From Klebsiella pneumoniae (lineage in GTDB: Bacteria; Myxococcota_A; UBA796; SXON01), in the NCBI GenBank assembly GCA_945861635.1, contig CAMAWH010000017.1, positions 1 through 64,000 on the forward strand: DNA of 64,000 nucleotides, read 5' to 3'. The translations under genes and the position numbers were made by a program. The notes under the pieces are model-generated. The model worked only from the letters and a program-made list of their open reading frames with translations, was not told where the DNA came from and did no database searches. Shown in pieces: positions 22,326 through 31,305 of the stretch (its first letter is position 1; each line of letters begins with the position of its first letter).

Positions 22326-24971
22326 ATGCAGTCTGCTGCGAGCGACGCGCGCGCCCCTCTGACGCCCCGAAGGCGGGTCGCGCTGTATACCATCGCCGTG
22401 TACATCAGCGTGTTGGCGTTCGCCTGGAGCGTACTTTCTACCGCATTTATTGACAGTTACGTGCGCCTTGAACGATCCGAGGCGGCGGGAAACGTCCTGT
22501 GGGCCGCCGACGCCGTGCGTTCACGCTTCGCCGCGTTCGACCAGGCGGCGTTGAGGTTGGCCGACTGGGACGCAACATCGAATTTCATGAAATCGCGCAA
22601 CGTGTCGTACCTCGCCGCGAACGCCGGCGAAGACACCATGGAGAACCTGCGCCTCAACGTTTTCGCGCTGATCGACAACGAACAAAATATCGTTTTCTCG
22701 CGGGTGTACGACCTGGAGAACCACACAACGCTGGAGCCGAACGCGAACTTTTTTCCGTCCGTGCTCCAGAATCGCATGCTGTTCGAACACTCCAGCGCAA
22801 CGGGTCAGACCTACGGCGTCATCGCAACCTCCTCGGGCCCCATGCTCGTTTCCGCGCGCGCCATCGTCGATAGTAAGGGCGAAGGCCCCATTCGCGGCAC
22901 GCTCCTCTTCGGGAGGAACCTGCAGGAGGAGATGCGCGACTTGAGCCGAACCGGCGTTGGGGTGCTGTCCGTTGCCGGCATCGACAGCGCGCGGGGCGAC
23001 GTTGTTGAAGCGCGGCGGGCGTTGTTGGCTGGCGAGGCGACGTCGGTCCGGCCGGTTAGCGAGCGGACGATCACCGCATACACCAGCCTGCGAGATGTTT
23101 ACGGCGAACCGGCTGCCATTCTCGCCGCGACGCGACCGCGGGCGATCTACGCCAAGGGGCGGTCCACGGCGTCCTGGTTGTTCGTGGCGGCCGCCGTTTT
23201 CGGAGGGTTCGCGGCGGCGATGATCGGATACCTGATCGACCGACTCGTCGCATCGCTGCTCGCCCGGCAGGCATCCGAGCGCGCGTACAGCGAATTCGTG
23301 GAGCGCAGTTCGGAAGGCATCATTCTCGCCAGCCTCCCCTCGTTGCGCATCCTGCAGGGAAACGCGGCGGTCGCGAAACTACTCGGAATTCCGCAGGACC
23401 AGTTCTACCGCGCGCGGCTCTACGACACCGTCCCGCTCCCCACGAACCGAATTCACGCCGCCGTGGCGGCGCTCGAACCGGGCGGTCGCACGATCCTCGG
23501 CGAAGTGAACCACACCCGCCCCGATGGCACGATCGTGGACCTCGAAATCGGCGCATCACACCTGACATGGGACGGAATCGACGTCGTCTGTATCGTCGCC
23601 CGGGACGTCACCGAACGGCGCCAGGAGGAGCAGCGGACGCGGTACATCGCGTACCACGATCCCGTGACCGGACTGCCAAACCGCACGCTGTTTCAGGATC
23701 ACCTCAAGCAAGCCCTGCATACCGCGAGTCGGACGGGCGGCATGCTCGGCGTAGGCTTCCTCGACCTCGACCAATTCAAGGAGGTCAATGACACGTTCGG
23801 CCACGACACCGCCGACCGCTTGCTCGTGGACGTTGCGCGTCGACTGCAGGCTGCGCTTCGCGATGGTGACATCGTTGCGCGCCAGGGCGGCGACGAATTC
23901 CTGCTCCTGCTGCCCTCCATTCGCACCACCGAAGACGCGACTACCCGCATCGAACGCGTACTTCAGTCCATCCGTGAACCGTTCGACCTCGATGGCCGGG
24001 AAATTCATATCAGCAGCAGCGTCGGCCTGGCGCTCTACCCGCACGACGGCGTAGACGCGACCACGCTGGTAAAAAACGCAGACATGGCCATGTACCAGGC
24101 GAAAGAGGCAGGCAGGGACAGCTGCCAGATCTTCGACGCACGCATGCAGGATCGTGCGTCACGCGTCATTGACCTCCGCAGCCGTTTGGCCCACGCGATT
24201 GAGCGCGAAGAGTTCCGCTTGCACTACCAACCGCAGGTGGACCTCCTCTCGGGGCAAGTTGTGGCGGTTGAGGCCCTGATCCGGTGGGAGTCTCCGGAGG
24301 GCCCCGTTGCACCCATGGACTTCATCCCGGTAGCCGAACAGACAGGTCTGATCGTGCCGATTGGTGAGTGGGTCCTGCAGACCGCGTGCCGACAGGCGCG
24401 GCAATGGCAGTTGGAGGGCCTACCGCCGGTCCGCATCGCCGTGAACATGTCCGCCCGGCAATTCGCGAAGGAAGGCATCCTTCAAACGGTGAGACGCGCA
24501 CTGGAAGATAACGATCTCGCACCCGTGTATCTTGAGCTGGAAATCACTGAAACACTTGCGATGCGGAATCCAGACGCAACTCGGCGCGTGTTGGACGAAA
24601 TCCGGCAGCTGGGCGTGACCGTCGCGCTGGACGATTTCGGCACCGGGTACTCCTCGCTCGGCTACCTTCGACAATTCCCCATCGATCGCCTGAAAATCGA
24701 CCGATCGTTCCTGATGGGCGCGAGTCAACACGGGGAGCACCGAGCGATCGTCGCGGCCATCATCGCGCTCTCCCACGCCCTGGGGCTCGAGGTCATCGCC
24801 GAAGGCGTGGAAATCGCGGAGCAGCTTGAACTATTGATTCGCGACGGGTGCGATGGCGCACAAGGGTACGGACTTTGTCGCCCGATCCCGGCCGAACAGT
24901 GCGGCGAGCTGCTCCGGGCAGAAACCCAGCTTCTGCAGCGCCTTCTCAAACATGATCGAAACGTGGCGTGA
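22326..24971 (+). CDS. CHASE4-PAS-GGDEF-EAL cyclic di-GMP protein
   Basis: An 881-residue inner-membrane signalling protein. A first membrane helix (about 20-42) is followed by a periplasmic CHASE4 domain (AADAVRSRFAAFDQAALRLADWDATSNFM), a second helix near 275-300, a PAS domain (AYSEFVERSSEGIILAS), then GGDEF and EAL domains. GGDEF is intact at 521-525, with an RxxD inhibitory site five residues before it (RDGD, 512-515). The EAL motif is at 649-651, with the later signature DDFGTGYSSL and LKIDRSF also complete. Both cyclase and phosphodiesterase activities are therefore possible. Cyclic di-GMP commonly controls exopolysaccharide production, which suits the neighbourhood. Confidence 0.93.
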   Translation: MQSAASDARAPLTPRRRVALYTIAVYISVLAFAWSVLSTAFIDSYVRLERSEAAGNVLWAADAVRSRFAAFDQAALRLADWDATSNFMKSRNVSYLAANAGEDTMENLRLNVFALIDNEQNIVFSRVYDLENHTTLEPNANFFPSVLQNRMLFEHSSATGQTYGVIATSSGPMLVSARAIVDSKGEGPIRGTLLFGRNLQEEMRDLSRTGVGVLSVAGIDSARGDVVEARRALLAGEATSVRPVSERTITAYTSLRDVYGEPAAILAATRPRAIYAKGRSTASWLFVAAAVFGGFAAAMIGYLIDRLVASLLARQASERAYSEFVERSSEGIILASLPSLRILQGNAAVAKLLGIPQDQFYRARLYDTVPLPTNRIHAAVAALEPGGRTILGEVNHTRPDGTIVDLEIGASHLTWDGIDVVCIVARDVTERRQEEQRTRYIAYHDPVTGLPNRTLFQDHLKQALHTASRTGGMLGVGFLDLDQFKEVNDTFGHDTADRLLVDVARRLQAALRDGDIVARQGGDEFLLLLPSIRTTEDATTRIERVLQSIREPFDLDGREIHISSSVGLALYPHDGVDATTLVKNADMAMYQAKEAGRDSCQIFDARMQDRASRVIDLRSRLAHAIEREEFRLHYQPQVDLLSGQVVAVEALIRWESPEGPVAPMDFIPVAEQTGLIVPIGEWVLQTACRQARQWQLEGLPPVRIAVNMSARQFAKEGILQTVRRALEDNDLAPVYLELEITETLAMRNPDATRRVLDEIRQLGVTVALDDFGTGYSSLGYLRQFPIDRLKIDRSFLMGASQHGEHRAIVAAIIALSHALGLEVIAEGVEIAEQLELLIRDGCDGAQGYGLCRPIPAEQCGELLRAETQLLQRLLKHDRNVA

Positions 24972-24993
24972 GCATGAACCGCGACCTCGACCG

Positions 24994-25359
24994 CTATTCC
25001 GGCGCCGCGTCGTCTACCCATGCGAGCAGCGTCGCGCGTTCGACGTCCGACGGGCTCGCGCCACCCCGCGGGGGCATGGATCCCGCAGAAGACGTGGCGG
25101 TGATCGCAATGAATTCGGCCATTGCTGCGGCGCCCCGAACTTCGCCCGTCGTCGCGTACACATCGAGCCGGAAGTAGTCCGGTGCGTCATCTACGGGCGT
25201 TTCACCATGGCAAGACACGCACCATTCGTCGAGAATGGGCCTGACCTCGACCGAGTAGGTCGGGTGCGCGGGCACCACGCCTGCGGTGTCCGCACCCGAC
25301 GAATCCCTCCCGGACCCCACACACGAGCCAACAATCCATGGCAAGACGGCAACCACCAT
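24994..25359 (-). CDS. Monoheme cytochrome c-like lipoprotein
   Basis: The chosen start (25359) gives 121 residues: MVVAVLPWIVGSCVGSG, a signal with lipobox IVGSC, then an Asp/Ser/Gly-rich tether. A longer frame to 25422 would overlap the divergent gene. YSVEVRPILDEWCVSCHG carries the CxxCH heme attachment site, and GSMPPRGG a candidate Met axial ligand, as in planctomycete-type cytochrome c domains. It probably sits in the periplasm anchored to a membrane as a small electron carrier. No oxidase or cytochrome maturation gene is nearby. It converges on the cyclic di-GMP gene. Confidence 0.75.
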   Translation of the reverse strand: MVVAVLPWIVGSCVGSGRDSSGADTAGVVPAHPTYSVEVRPILDEWCVSCHGETPVDDAPDYFRLDVYATTGEVRGAAAMAEFIAITATSSAGSMPPRGGASPSDVERATLLAWVDDAAPE

Positions 25360-25396
25360 CGACCCAAGATAGCCCCGACCCGGCGCGGGAGGCACA

Positions 25397-26620
25397 ATGC
25401 ATTCGTTGCCATTGAGACACATGGACCGCGTTGCCGGCTACGGCGGCCTGCATTCCGACACGGCGTCCCTGCGAAACGTGCTCGCCCGGCAAGGCGCCAT
25501 CGCGCCGCACACCGGAGAGACGTGGTCGGAGGCGATGCTGTTCGGCATGGGCGGCGGAACGGGGGCCGCGTATTTCGTGCTTCGGCTGCGCAATGGCCCA
25601 ACCCTCGCCCTTTCCCTGCGCCACCTCGGCGGCAATCAGTCGGACGCATTCCTCCGATCGATTTGCACCCGGCTCAACATCCGCGCCACGACCCGCGAAG
25701 ATCCAAACGAACACGCCGCCGAAAATGACCTGGTCGAGGCGGTTCTCGGCGGACAAGGGGTCCTGGCGTGGACAGATCGCGCGGCACTTCCCTACTATCG
25801 ACTTCCTTCCGAGATGATTCGCTGTTTTCCCCACGTAGTGGCGGTGACGGCGTTTGACGAAGACGCCGAGGAATTCGAAATCGATGACCGCGCCGCTGCG
25901 CCGGTTCACCTCGACGCTGGGCGTTTTCGCCTGGCGAGACACTCGATTACCAGCCTCCAACATCGATTCATGACCATCGAGGCACCGTCGTCCGTGGGAA
26001 ATCTGCGCGGCGCCGTCCTCGACGCGATTCGCGAGGGCGTCCGGGCGCAAACTCAGCCGCCGCTCCGCTGTTTCGGTACGGCGGGGCTGCACACGTGGTC
26101 CCGCATGTTGACGCGTCGAGAGGACCCCAAAGGGTGGCCGACGCTGTTCCCGCGGGGGCGCTCGCTGTTCCGCGCTCTGCGCGCCGTGTGCCACCACATC
26201 GAAACATCGGGTACAGGCGGCGGTGGATTTCGTCCATTGTATGGTGATTTTCTCATCGAGGCCAGCACGATCACCGGCATCGCCGACCTCGACGAGACGG
26301 CGCTGGGGTACCACGCGCTGGGCGACGCCTGGGCCGCGCTTGCCGACGCTGCCTTGCCGGATGCGTGCCCACGACTGGCCGAGGCAAAGCGGGCGTTGCG
26401 TAGGAAGTACGATGCGTTTGCGAGCAGCGGGGATGAAGCAGCCGGCATCGTCGCGGCGACGAGCACGCGATTGGCGGCAATCGAGTTGGAAATGGAGCTG
26501 GACTTTCCCCTCGACGAGCGTGCGACCACGGCGCTCCTCGGCGATCTCGCCGATCGGCTGGAGCGCATCGAGGACGCGGAGAAAGCTGCGCTGGCCGCGC
26601 TCGGCACCGTGGTCGGATAG
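25397..26620 (+). CDS. BtrH-like N-terminal domain / DUF4872 protein
   Basis: The 407 residues match the BtrH layout: GGLHSDTASLRNVLARQG, EAMLFGMGGGTGAAYF, then LGGNQSD and a C-terminal helical DUF4872-like region. In butirosin biosynthesis BtrH transfers an acyl group from a carrier protein to an aminoglycoside, using a papain-like fold. Here the position that usually reads HC in the first motif is HS, so the nucleophile may be Ser or the protein inactive. A GGGAGG ribosome site four bases before the ATG supports the start. It lies 5 kb from the carrier-protein system and could be its transferase, though this link is only proximity. Confidence 0.75.
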   Translation: MHSLPLRHMDRVAGYGGLHSDTASLRNVLARQGAIAPHTGETWSEAMLFGMGGGTGAAYFVLRLRNGPTLALSLRHLGGNQSDAFLRSICTRLNIRATTREDPNEHAAENDLVEAVLGGQGVLAWTDRAALPYYRLPSEMIRCFPHVVAVTAFDEDAEEFEIDDRAAAPVHLDAGRFRLARHSITSLQHRFMTIEAPSSVGNLRGAVLDAIREGVRAQTQPPLRCFGTAGLHTWSRMLTRREDPKGWPTLFPRGRSLFRALRAVCHHIETSGTGGGGFRPLYGDFLIEASTITGIADLDETALGYHALGDAWAALADAALPDACPRLAEAKRALRRKYDAFASSGDEAAGIVAATSTRLAAIELEMELDFPLDERATTALLGDLADRLERIEDAEKAALAALGTVVG

Positions 26621-26630
26621 ACCACCGGCG

Positions 26631-27005
26631 ATGCCCTATCTACTCGTTGCGGTCGGCAGCGCGATCGGCGGGGCCGCGCGTTTCGGCATTGCCGACGTGC
26701 TGTGGGGGTGGCGCGCCGAGGATCCATTCGCCTTCGGCACGTGGGTCGTGAACATTTTGGGCAGCTTCGTGGTGGCCTTCGTGAACACGGTGGCCATGCG
26801 CGAAGGCGCCCTCACGCCGGAGTGGCGCTTGTTTCTGGCCACGGGAATCTGTGGCGGATTCACGACATATTCAGCGTTCAACTGGCAGATTGGTGCGCTG
26901 TTGGAAGACCGGCCGTGGGCGGCCGGCGGATATGTCGCCGCCACCTTGCTGGGCGGTCTGGTCGCGTACGCAGCGGGCGTAGGCTGTGCGCGCGCATTGA
27001 CGTAA
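26631..27005 (+). CDS. crcB: Fluoride ion channel (CrcB/Fluc)
   Basis: A 124-residue membrane protein with four helices. It has the family signatures GSAIGGAARFGIADV at the N-terminus, GTWVVNILGSFVVAFVNT in helix 2 and ATGICGGFTTYSAFNWQ in helix 3 (the GGxTT(F/Y)S break). It exports fluoride as a dual-topology dimer in the inner membrane. The start 10 bp after the upstream stop and 9 bp spacing to the antiporter gene suggest a small operon. I see no fluoride riboswitch in the short gaps. Confidence 0.92.
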   Translation: MPYLLVAVGSAIGGAARFGIADVLWGWRAEDPFAFGTWVVNILGSFVVAFVNTVAMREGALTPEWRLFLATGICGGFTTYSAFNWQIGALLEDRPWAAGGYVAATLLGGLVAYAAGVGCARALT

Positions 27006-27014
27006 GATCGCGGC

Positions 27015-28994
27015 GTGAACCTCACCCACCCCATTGCGCTCCTGCTTGCCCAGATCGGGTGCATCCTGCTGGTTTCTCGCGTGGTCGGCGTAGGCTTCCG
27101 ATGGCTCGGCCAGCCGCTGGTCGTAGCGGAGATTGTCGCGGGGATCGCGCTCGGCCCCTCGCTCCTCGGTCTGTTTTTCCCGAACTTCTTCCATGGATTA
27201 TTCCCGGCCTCCGGGATGGCGGCGCTTTCCGGCGTGAGCCAGATCGGCCTGGTGCTATTCATGTTTCTCGTCGGGCTGGAGCTCAACCTCGACCTCGTAA
27301 AGGAGCGCGGCGGAATCGCGACGGCTGTGAGCTTATCCAGCATTGCACTTCCATTTTTGTTGGGTCTTGTTCTGGGCTATGCGATTTGGCCCATCCTCGC
27401 TCCGACCGGCGTTGCACTCGTTCCGTTCTCGCTTTTCATCGGCGCATCGATGAGTGTCACAGCCTTCCCCGTGCTCGCCCGAATTCTCGGGGAACGAAAC
27501 ATGCTCGACACGCGCATCGGTTCGCTGGCGCTGACATGCGCGGCGGTCAACGACGTCATCGCGTGGTGCCTCCTTGCGTTCGTCATCGCTGCGGTGAACG
27601 CGCACGGCGTGCAGGACGCGCTTCGGACGACGCTCCTGGCCGTCGCCTTCGTCGCGGTGATGTTGACGGTCGTCCGGCCGTTTCTCGCGCGCGTGGAGGC
27701 GCGATTCGGCACCCTGAAGGACCTCTCGCAAACGGCGGTCGCGGTCGTGTTCCTGCTGCTCCTGGGTAGCGCGCTCTTTGCGGAACAAATCGGGATCCAC
27801 GCCCTGTTCGGCGCGTTTCTCTTCGGGGCGGTGGTTCCGCGCGAAGGTCAAACGATTCGGGCGCTGACCGAGCGACTGGAAGATATTGTAATCGTCCTGC
27901 TCCTTCCCCTCTTTTTCGCGTTCACCGGGCTGAAAACGGAGATCGGCCTCCTCGACTCCCCGTCGATGTGGGGGTGGTGCGCGGCGATCACCGGGGTTGC
28001 AATGTTTGGAAAGCTTGCGGGCGCCGCAGTTCCCGCTCGACTCGCCGGCCTGACACTTCGAGAAAGCGCTGCGGTCGGCGTTCTAATGAACACGCGCGGG
28101 CTGATGGAGCTCGTCATCCTCACCATCGGACTGGAGCTTGGCGTCCTCACCCCTGCCCTGTTCGCGATGTTCGTCATCATGGCCGTGGCCACAACCTTCA
28201 TGACGACGCCGCTGATGCGAATGCTCTATCCCCCTAGGTTGATCCTGGAAGAACGGGCGGCGGCCGTGACGGCAAGCGAGTCGTGGGGCTTGGTGACGTG
28301 CGTCTCCCATCCCGACAGCGTCGCGGGCCTCGCTCGCGTTGCGACGGCCCTGCTCTCCCGCGCCGGCTCCCGCGGCTGGGCGTTGCGCCTGATCTCAATG
28401 GACGACGACGCGAGCCTGTTCCCGGGCGGGCCGGACCCCGATGAGGACGAAGATGAAGATCCGGCCCACAGCCTCGCCCGAATCGCCACCACCAGCGGCG
28501 TCGAAATGGAAGCTATTTTGCTGACATCGACGGATCGCACGGGCGACATCGTGCATATTGCGCGGCTGAAAAGCGCCGGTGCGATTCTGCTCGGCATTCA
28601 CCGGCCCCTCGTGGGGGAAGCACGACTCGGCGGTCCGCTGCTCGCAATCGCTTCGCGATCCACGGCCGATGTCGCCATGTTCCATGACAACGGCCTGCGA
28701 AACGTGCGTCGGGTGCTCCTGGCGCTCGGTGGCGCAAACGACGCTGGGGCGAAGCGGATCGCGGAGCGGATTGCGTTCAATAAAACGGTGGAGTTGGGCG
28801 TACTCGACGCCCGCCGAGACGCGCGGCGGGTGGACGCCCTGCTCGGAGCAGCACACGGCTACGACCTCGTCGTCGTCGGCGCGGGGGCGGAGTGGGAGCT
28901 CCCGATGAACCTGTTTGATCTCCGTGCCCCGCGGTTGCTGACCGAGCTGTCAACGTCGCTCTTGATCGTCCACGCCGGAACGGATGGAAATTGA
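27015..28994 (+). CDS. Kef-type cation/proton antiporter with cytoplasmic USP-like domain
   Basis: The 659-residue protein (GTG start) has about 12 N-terminal membrane helices of the CPA2 family, with GQPLVVAEIVAGIALGPSLLG, SVTAFPVLARILGE and CAAVNDVIAW, where Asn-Asp is the ion-binding pair. MNTRGLMELVILTIGLELG matches the late family motif. After residue about 410 comes a soluble part with an acidic stretch (PDPDEDEDEDP) and universal-stress-like segments. It probably exchanges K+ or Na+ for protons across the inner membrane. The soluble domain is a likely ligand-sensing regulator. Confidence 0.88.
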   Translation: MNLTHPIALLLAQIGCILLVSRVVGVGFRWLGQPLVVAEIVAGIALGPSLLGLFFPNFFHGLFPASGMAALSGVSQIGLVLFMFLVGLELNLDLVKERGGIATAVSLSSIALPFLLGLVLGYAIWPILAPTGVALVPFSLFIGASMSVTAFPVLARILGERNMLDTRIGSLALTCAAVNDVIAWCLLAFVIAAVNAHGVQDALRTTLLAVAFVAVMLTVVRPFLARVEARFGTLKDLSQTAVAVVFLLLLGSALFAEQIGIHALFGAFLFGAVVPREGQTIRALTERLEDIVIVLLLPLFFAFTGLKTEIGLLDSPSMWGWCAAITGVAMFGKLAGAAVPARLAGLTLRESAAVGVLMNTRGLMELVILTIGLELGVLTPALFAMFVIMAVATTFMTTPLMRMLYPPRLILEERAAAVTASESWGLVTCVSHPDSVAGLARVATALLSRAGSRGWALRLISMDDDASLFPGGPDPDEDEDEDPAHSLARIATTSGVEMEAILLTSTDRTGDIVHIARLKSAGAILLGIHRPLVGEARLGGPLLAIASRSTADVAMFHDNGLRNVRRVLLALGGANDAGAKRIAERIAFNKTVELGVLDARRDARRVDALLGAAHGYDLVVVGAGAEWELPMNLFDLRAPRLLTELSTSLLIVHAGTDGN

Positions 28995-29074
28995 CACACG
29001 GATGATGCGCGCGTGTTTGTCTGCGCGCCGATGCCAGTTAGAGCGCGCGGCACAACCAACCGAGGAATACGGAC

Positions 29075-29986
29075 ATGGCCGCTCGAAGAATCGATGACCT
29101 GGTGGGCACCTACCTGCCGCTCTTGGGTACGGTACCGGATCAGTACATCGCCGACAAAGCGGGTGTTTCCCGAAGTGTTATCGTGAACTACCGCAAGCGC
29201 CTCGGCATTGCCGCGTACGACGGCCATCGCACGGGCGTTCGCACGGTCGTTCCGGTCGTCGTCGCCCAAGTGAAGCGCGGGCCCGGGCGCCCCCGGAAGG
29301 ACGCGGCCCCGATCGTCGCGGCACGACCGGCGGCGCTCCCGCCGGTGAAGGTCACGCGGCTCGCAGCTGCGCCGTTCGTGCCGGTACCCACGGTTCCGGA
29401 AAAGTTGGACGGGCGGACACGCGCGGCGCGAATCGCGCGATCCGGTGGCAACGTGGCGGCGCCGCCTCCAGCCGCGGCCGCACAGGAAGAAGGCTTCCGT
29501 GGCCGCCGCAGCGCCATCGACCCGTTCATCAGCCTGCTCGGAAAGGTCTCGGATGTGGAGATCGCCCAGCGGGCGGGCGTGACCCCCGAAAACGTGCGCA
29601 CCTACCGGATGCGCCGAAACATCGGGGCCCCGGGGAAGTCGGAACCGGCACCGGTCGCGGCACCGGTCGCGGCGCCGGTCAGGGCCGTCGCGCCCGTCAA
29701 GGCGCCCGTCGTGGCGGTAAGGGCGGCCCCTGTGAAGGTAGCTCCGGCCCCGATACCGGCGCCAGTTGTCGTGAAGTCAGCACCGGCGGCAGCACCCGCC
29801 GCCGTGAGCACGACGGCAGCGCGCTCGGCGTTCGTCGTCGCCGTGGAAACGGCCCAGGGGCCGCGGTCCTACGCGCTCATTGCCGGGGACATCGCAGAGG
29901 CCGCGCGCCTTGCTGTACAAGGCGTTGCCGCGCGGCACAGGGATGGCGCGATCAAGTCGATCATGAAGGTTGCCGACCTGCTCTGA
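29075..29986 (+). CDS. Putative DNA-binding protein with two HTH-like modules and an AT-hook
   Basis: The 303-residue protein has two copies of a 45-residue HTH-like module: LVGTYLPLLGTVPDQYIADKAGVSRSVIVNYRKRLGI at about 7-47 and FISLLGKVSDVEIAQRAGVTPENVRTYRMRRNIG at about 150-187 (quoted only in outline). Between them lies KRGPGRPRKDA (about residues 67-77), a classic AT-hook (GRPRK). After the second module comes an Ala/Pro/Val/Lys-rich tail resembling histone H1 tails (VAAPVAAPV). The last 55 residues form a separate small domain. A GAGGAA ribosome site precedes the ATG. Likely a nucleoid-associated or regulatory protein binding AT-rich minor grooves. The targets are unknown. Confidence 0.75.
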   Translation: MAARRIDDLVGTYLPLLGTVPDQYIADKAGVSRSVIVNYRKRLGIAAYDGHRTGVRTVVPVVVAQVKRGPGRPRKDAAPIVAARPAALPPVKVTRLAAAPFVPVPTVPEKLDGRTRAARIARSGGNVAAPPPAAAAQEEGFRGRRSAIDPFISLLGKVSDVEIAQRAGVTPENVRTYRMRRNIGAPGKSEPAPVAAPVAAPVRAVAPVKAPVVAVRAAPVKVAPAPIPAPVVVKSAPAAAPAAVSTTAARSAFVVAVETAQGPRSYALIAGDIAEAARLAVQGVAARHRDGAIKSIMKVADLL

Positions 29987-30025
29987 GTGGGGGTTGACAC
30001 CGGCAAAGCAGGTGGCCCAGACCTT

Positions 30026-30289
30026 TCAACCGAACAGGCGCGTCCACTCCTGCAACAGGACGTCTCGCGCCTCCGGCCGCATGCTACTTTCGCCGGAGAA
30101 CAGCATCGCGGCGGCGGCGCGCCGCGCGTCCTGAAGGCTAACTGCGCGCGCGCCGGGAAGGTTCACAAACTCCCCCGTCAGCCGCTCAATGGCGCTGTCG
30201 TCGAGATGGCCCAGCTCGCGCAACATCTCCAGGAAGTCAGCGGCGGCCGGCTCCAGGTCGAGGTGCTCAGCGGAAGGGGGGTGCGCCAT
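30026..30289 (-). CDS. Small protein after dprA, Smg/DUF494-like
   Basis: An 87-residue, mostly helical acidic protein (LDLEPAAADFLEMLRELGHLDDSAIERL) whose start overlaps the dprA stop by one base. Smg (DUF494) often follows dprA in proteobacteria, and the FLxxLxxxGxLDxxxxExL pattern is compatible with its central part. It is only about half the length of Smg, so this is a tentative match. A function cannot be assigned. Confidence 0.5.
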   Translation of the reverse strand: MAHPPSAEHLDLEPAAADFLEMLRELGHLDDSAIERLTGEFVNLPGARAVSLQDARRAAAAMLFSGESSMRPEARDVLLQEWTRLFG

Positions 30290-31200
30290 CAGGGCTCCAG
30301 ACGGGTTGACGGGGCCGGTAACCGTCTTCCCCCACGCGTCAACTCGGATGGGATGCCAGCATCAAAGCGCGACGGCAGGCGCAGCCCTGCAGAATCGAGC
30401 ACGCATTGCGGCCCGAGCACAATTTGCGCGCCCTCCGCAATGAGTTCGAGGCAGCCAACCGAGGCCGGCGCGTCCAACGATCCGGGCACCGCCAGAACGT
30501 CCCGGCCGGCACGGAGCGCATGAGCGGCGGTAGTACGAGCGCCGCTGCGCTGCGCGGCCTCCACGACGACCACGGCCCGCGACAACCCAGCGATGATCCT
30601 GTTGCGAATAGGAAAAGTCGAAATCCCCGCCGGAGATCGGCCCGCGAATTCAGAGAGCACCAGCCCGCCAGCGGCGAGCAGGCGCGCGCGCATACTCGAC
30701 TGCCACGCCGGCATGCGCGCGCTCAGGCCCTGTCCGAGGACCGCAATCGTTCTTCCGCCGGCGGCGGCATGCGCCTCGGCATCGATGCCGCGCGCGAGGC
30801 CGGACACCACGACACCGTCCGCAGCGACGACGGCGGCGGCAATTCGGCGCGCCCACCCCCTGCCATACGGCGTGCACGCACGCGCGCCGACGACCGCGAC
30901 GCCCGGACGATCGAGCAGTTCCAGGTTCCCCTCCCAGGAAAGGGCCACTGGACCGAACGGAAGCCCACGCAAGGAGGCGGGCCACCGGGCGCTTCCCGCT
31001 GTCAACCAGCGCACCTGCCCATCGTCCTCGGCCTCGACCATCGCCAGCCTCGGCAGGATCCGCGCCGGAAGGCCCGCGGCAAGCCAAGCCGACGGATCGG
31101 CGCGCTCCGGCGAGCAACCCAGGCGTTCGAGGACCGGCCACAGATCCACCGACGCTGCGCAATTCCGCAGCGCCGACCACGGCGCAACCAATTCTTTCAT
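30289..31200 (-). CDS. dprA: DNA-processing protein DprA (natural transformation)
   Basis: The 303-residue protein has the DprA Rossmann core: VAVVGARACTPYGRGWARRIA (usual GSRxxxxYG), VVSGLARGIDAEAHAAA, IAVLGQGL and FPIRNRIIAGLSRAVVVVEA, then SGARTTAAHAL and VLAVPGSL. DprA binds incoming single-stranded DNA in the cytoplasm and loads RecA on it. The C-terminal winged-helix domain found in many homologues is absent or very short. The N-terminal 70 residues form the usual SAM-like extension. Followed by the Smg-like gene in a TGATG overlap. Confidence 0.93.
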   Translation of the reverse strand: MKELVAPWSALRNCAASVDLWPVLERLGCSPERADPSAWLAAGLPARILPRLAMVEAEDDGQVRWLTAGSARWPASLRGLPFGPVALSWEGNLELLDRPGVAVVGARACTPYGRGWARRIAAAVVAADGVVVSGLARGIDAEAHAAAGGRTIAVLGQGLSARMPAWQSSMRARLLAAGGLVLSEFAGRSPAGISTFPIRNRIIAGLSRAVVVVEAAQRSGARTTAAHALRAGRDVLAVPGSLDAPASVGCLELIAEGAQIVLGPQCVLDSAGLRLPSRFDAGIPSELTRGGRRLPAPSTRLEP

Positions 31201-31305
31201 GACCCGACTCCCGAGAGATGCTCAGAAGGGGCGACCGGGCCGGGCGGAACCTACGCACCTCACCGGCTTCGGCAAGCGCAGAGCCGCAAATCTTTCGCGC
31301 CGGGT

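Noticed and set aside
28991-29019. TTGACA followed at 17 bp by TGTTTG before the HTH/AT-hook gene
   Set aside because: The -10 candidate matches poorly and the TTGACA overlaps the antiporter stop codon. Not strong enough to list as a promoter.
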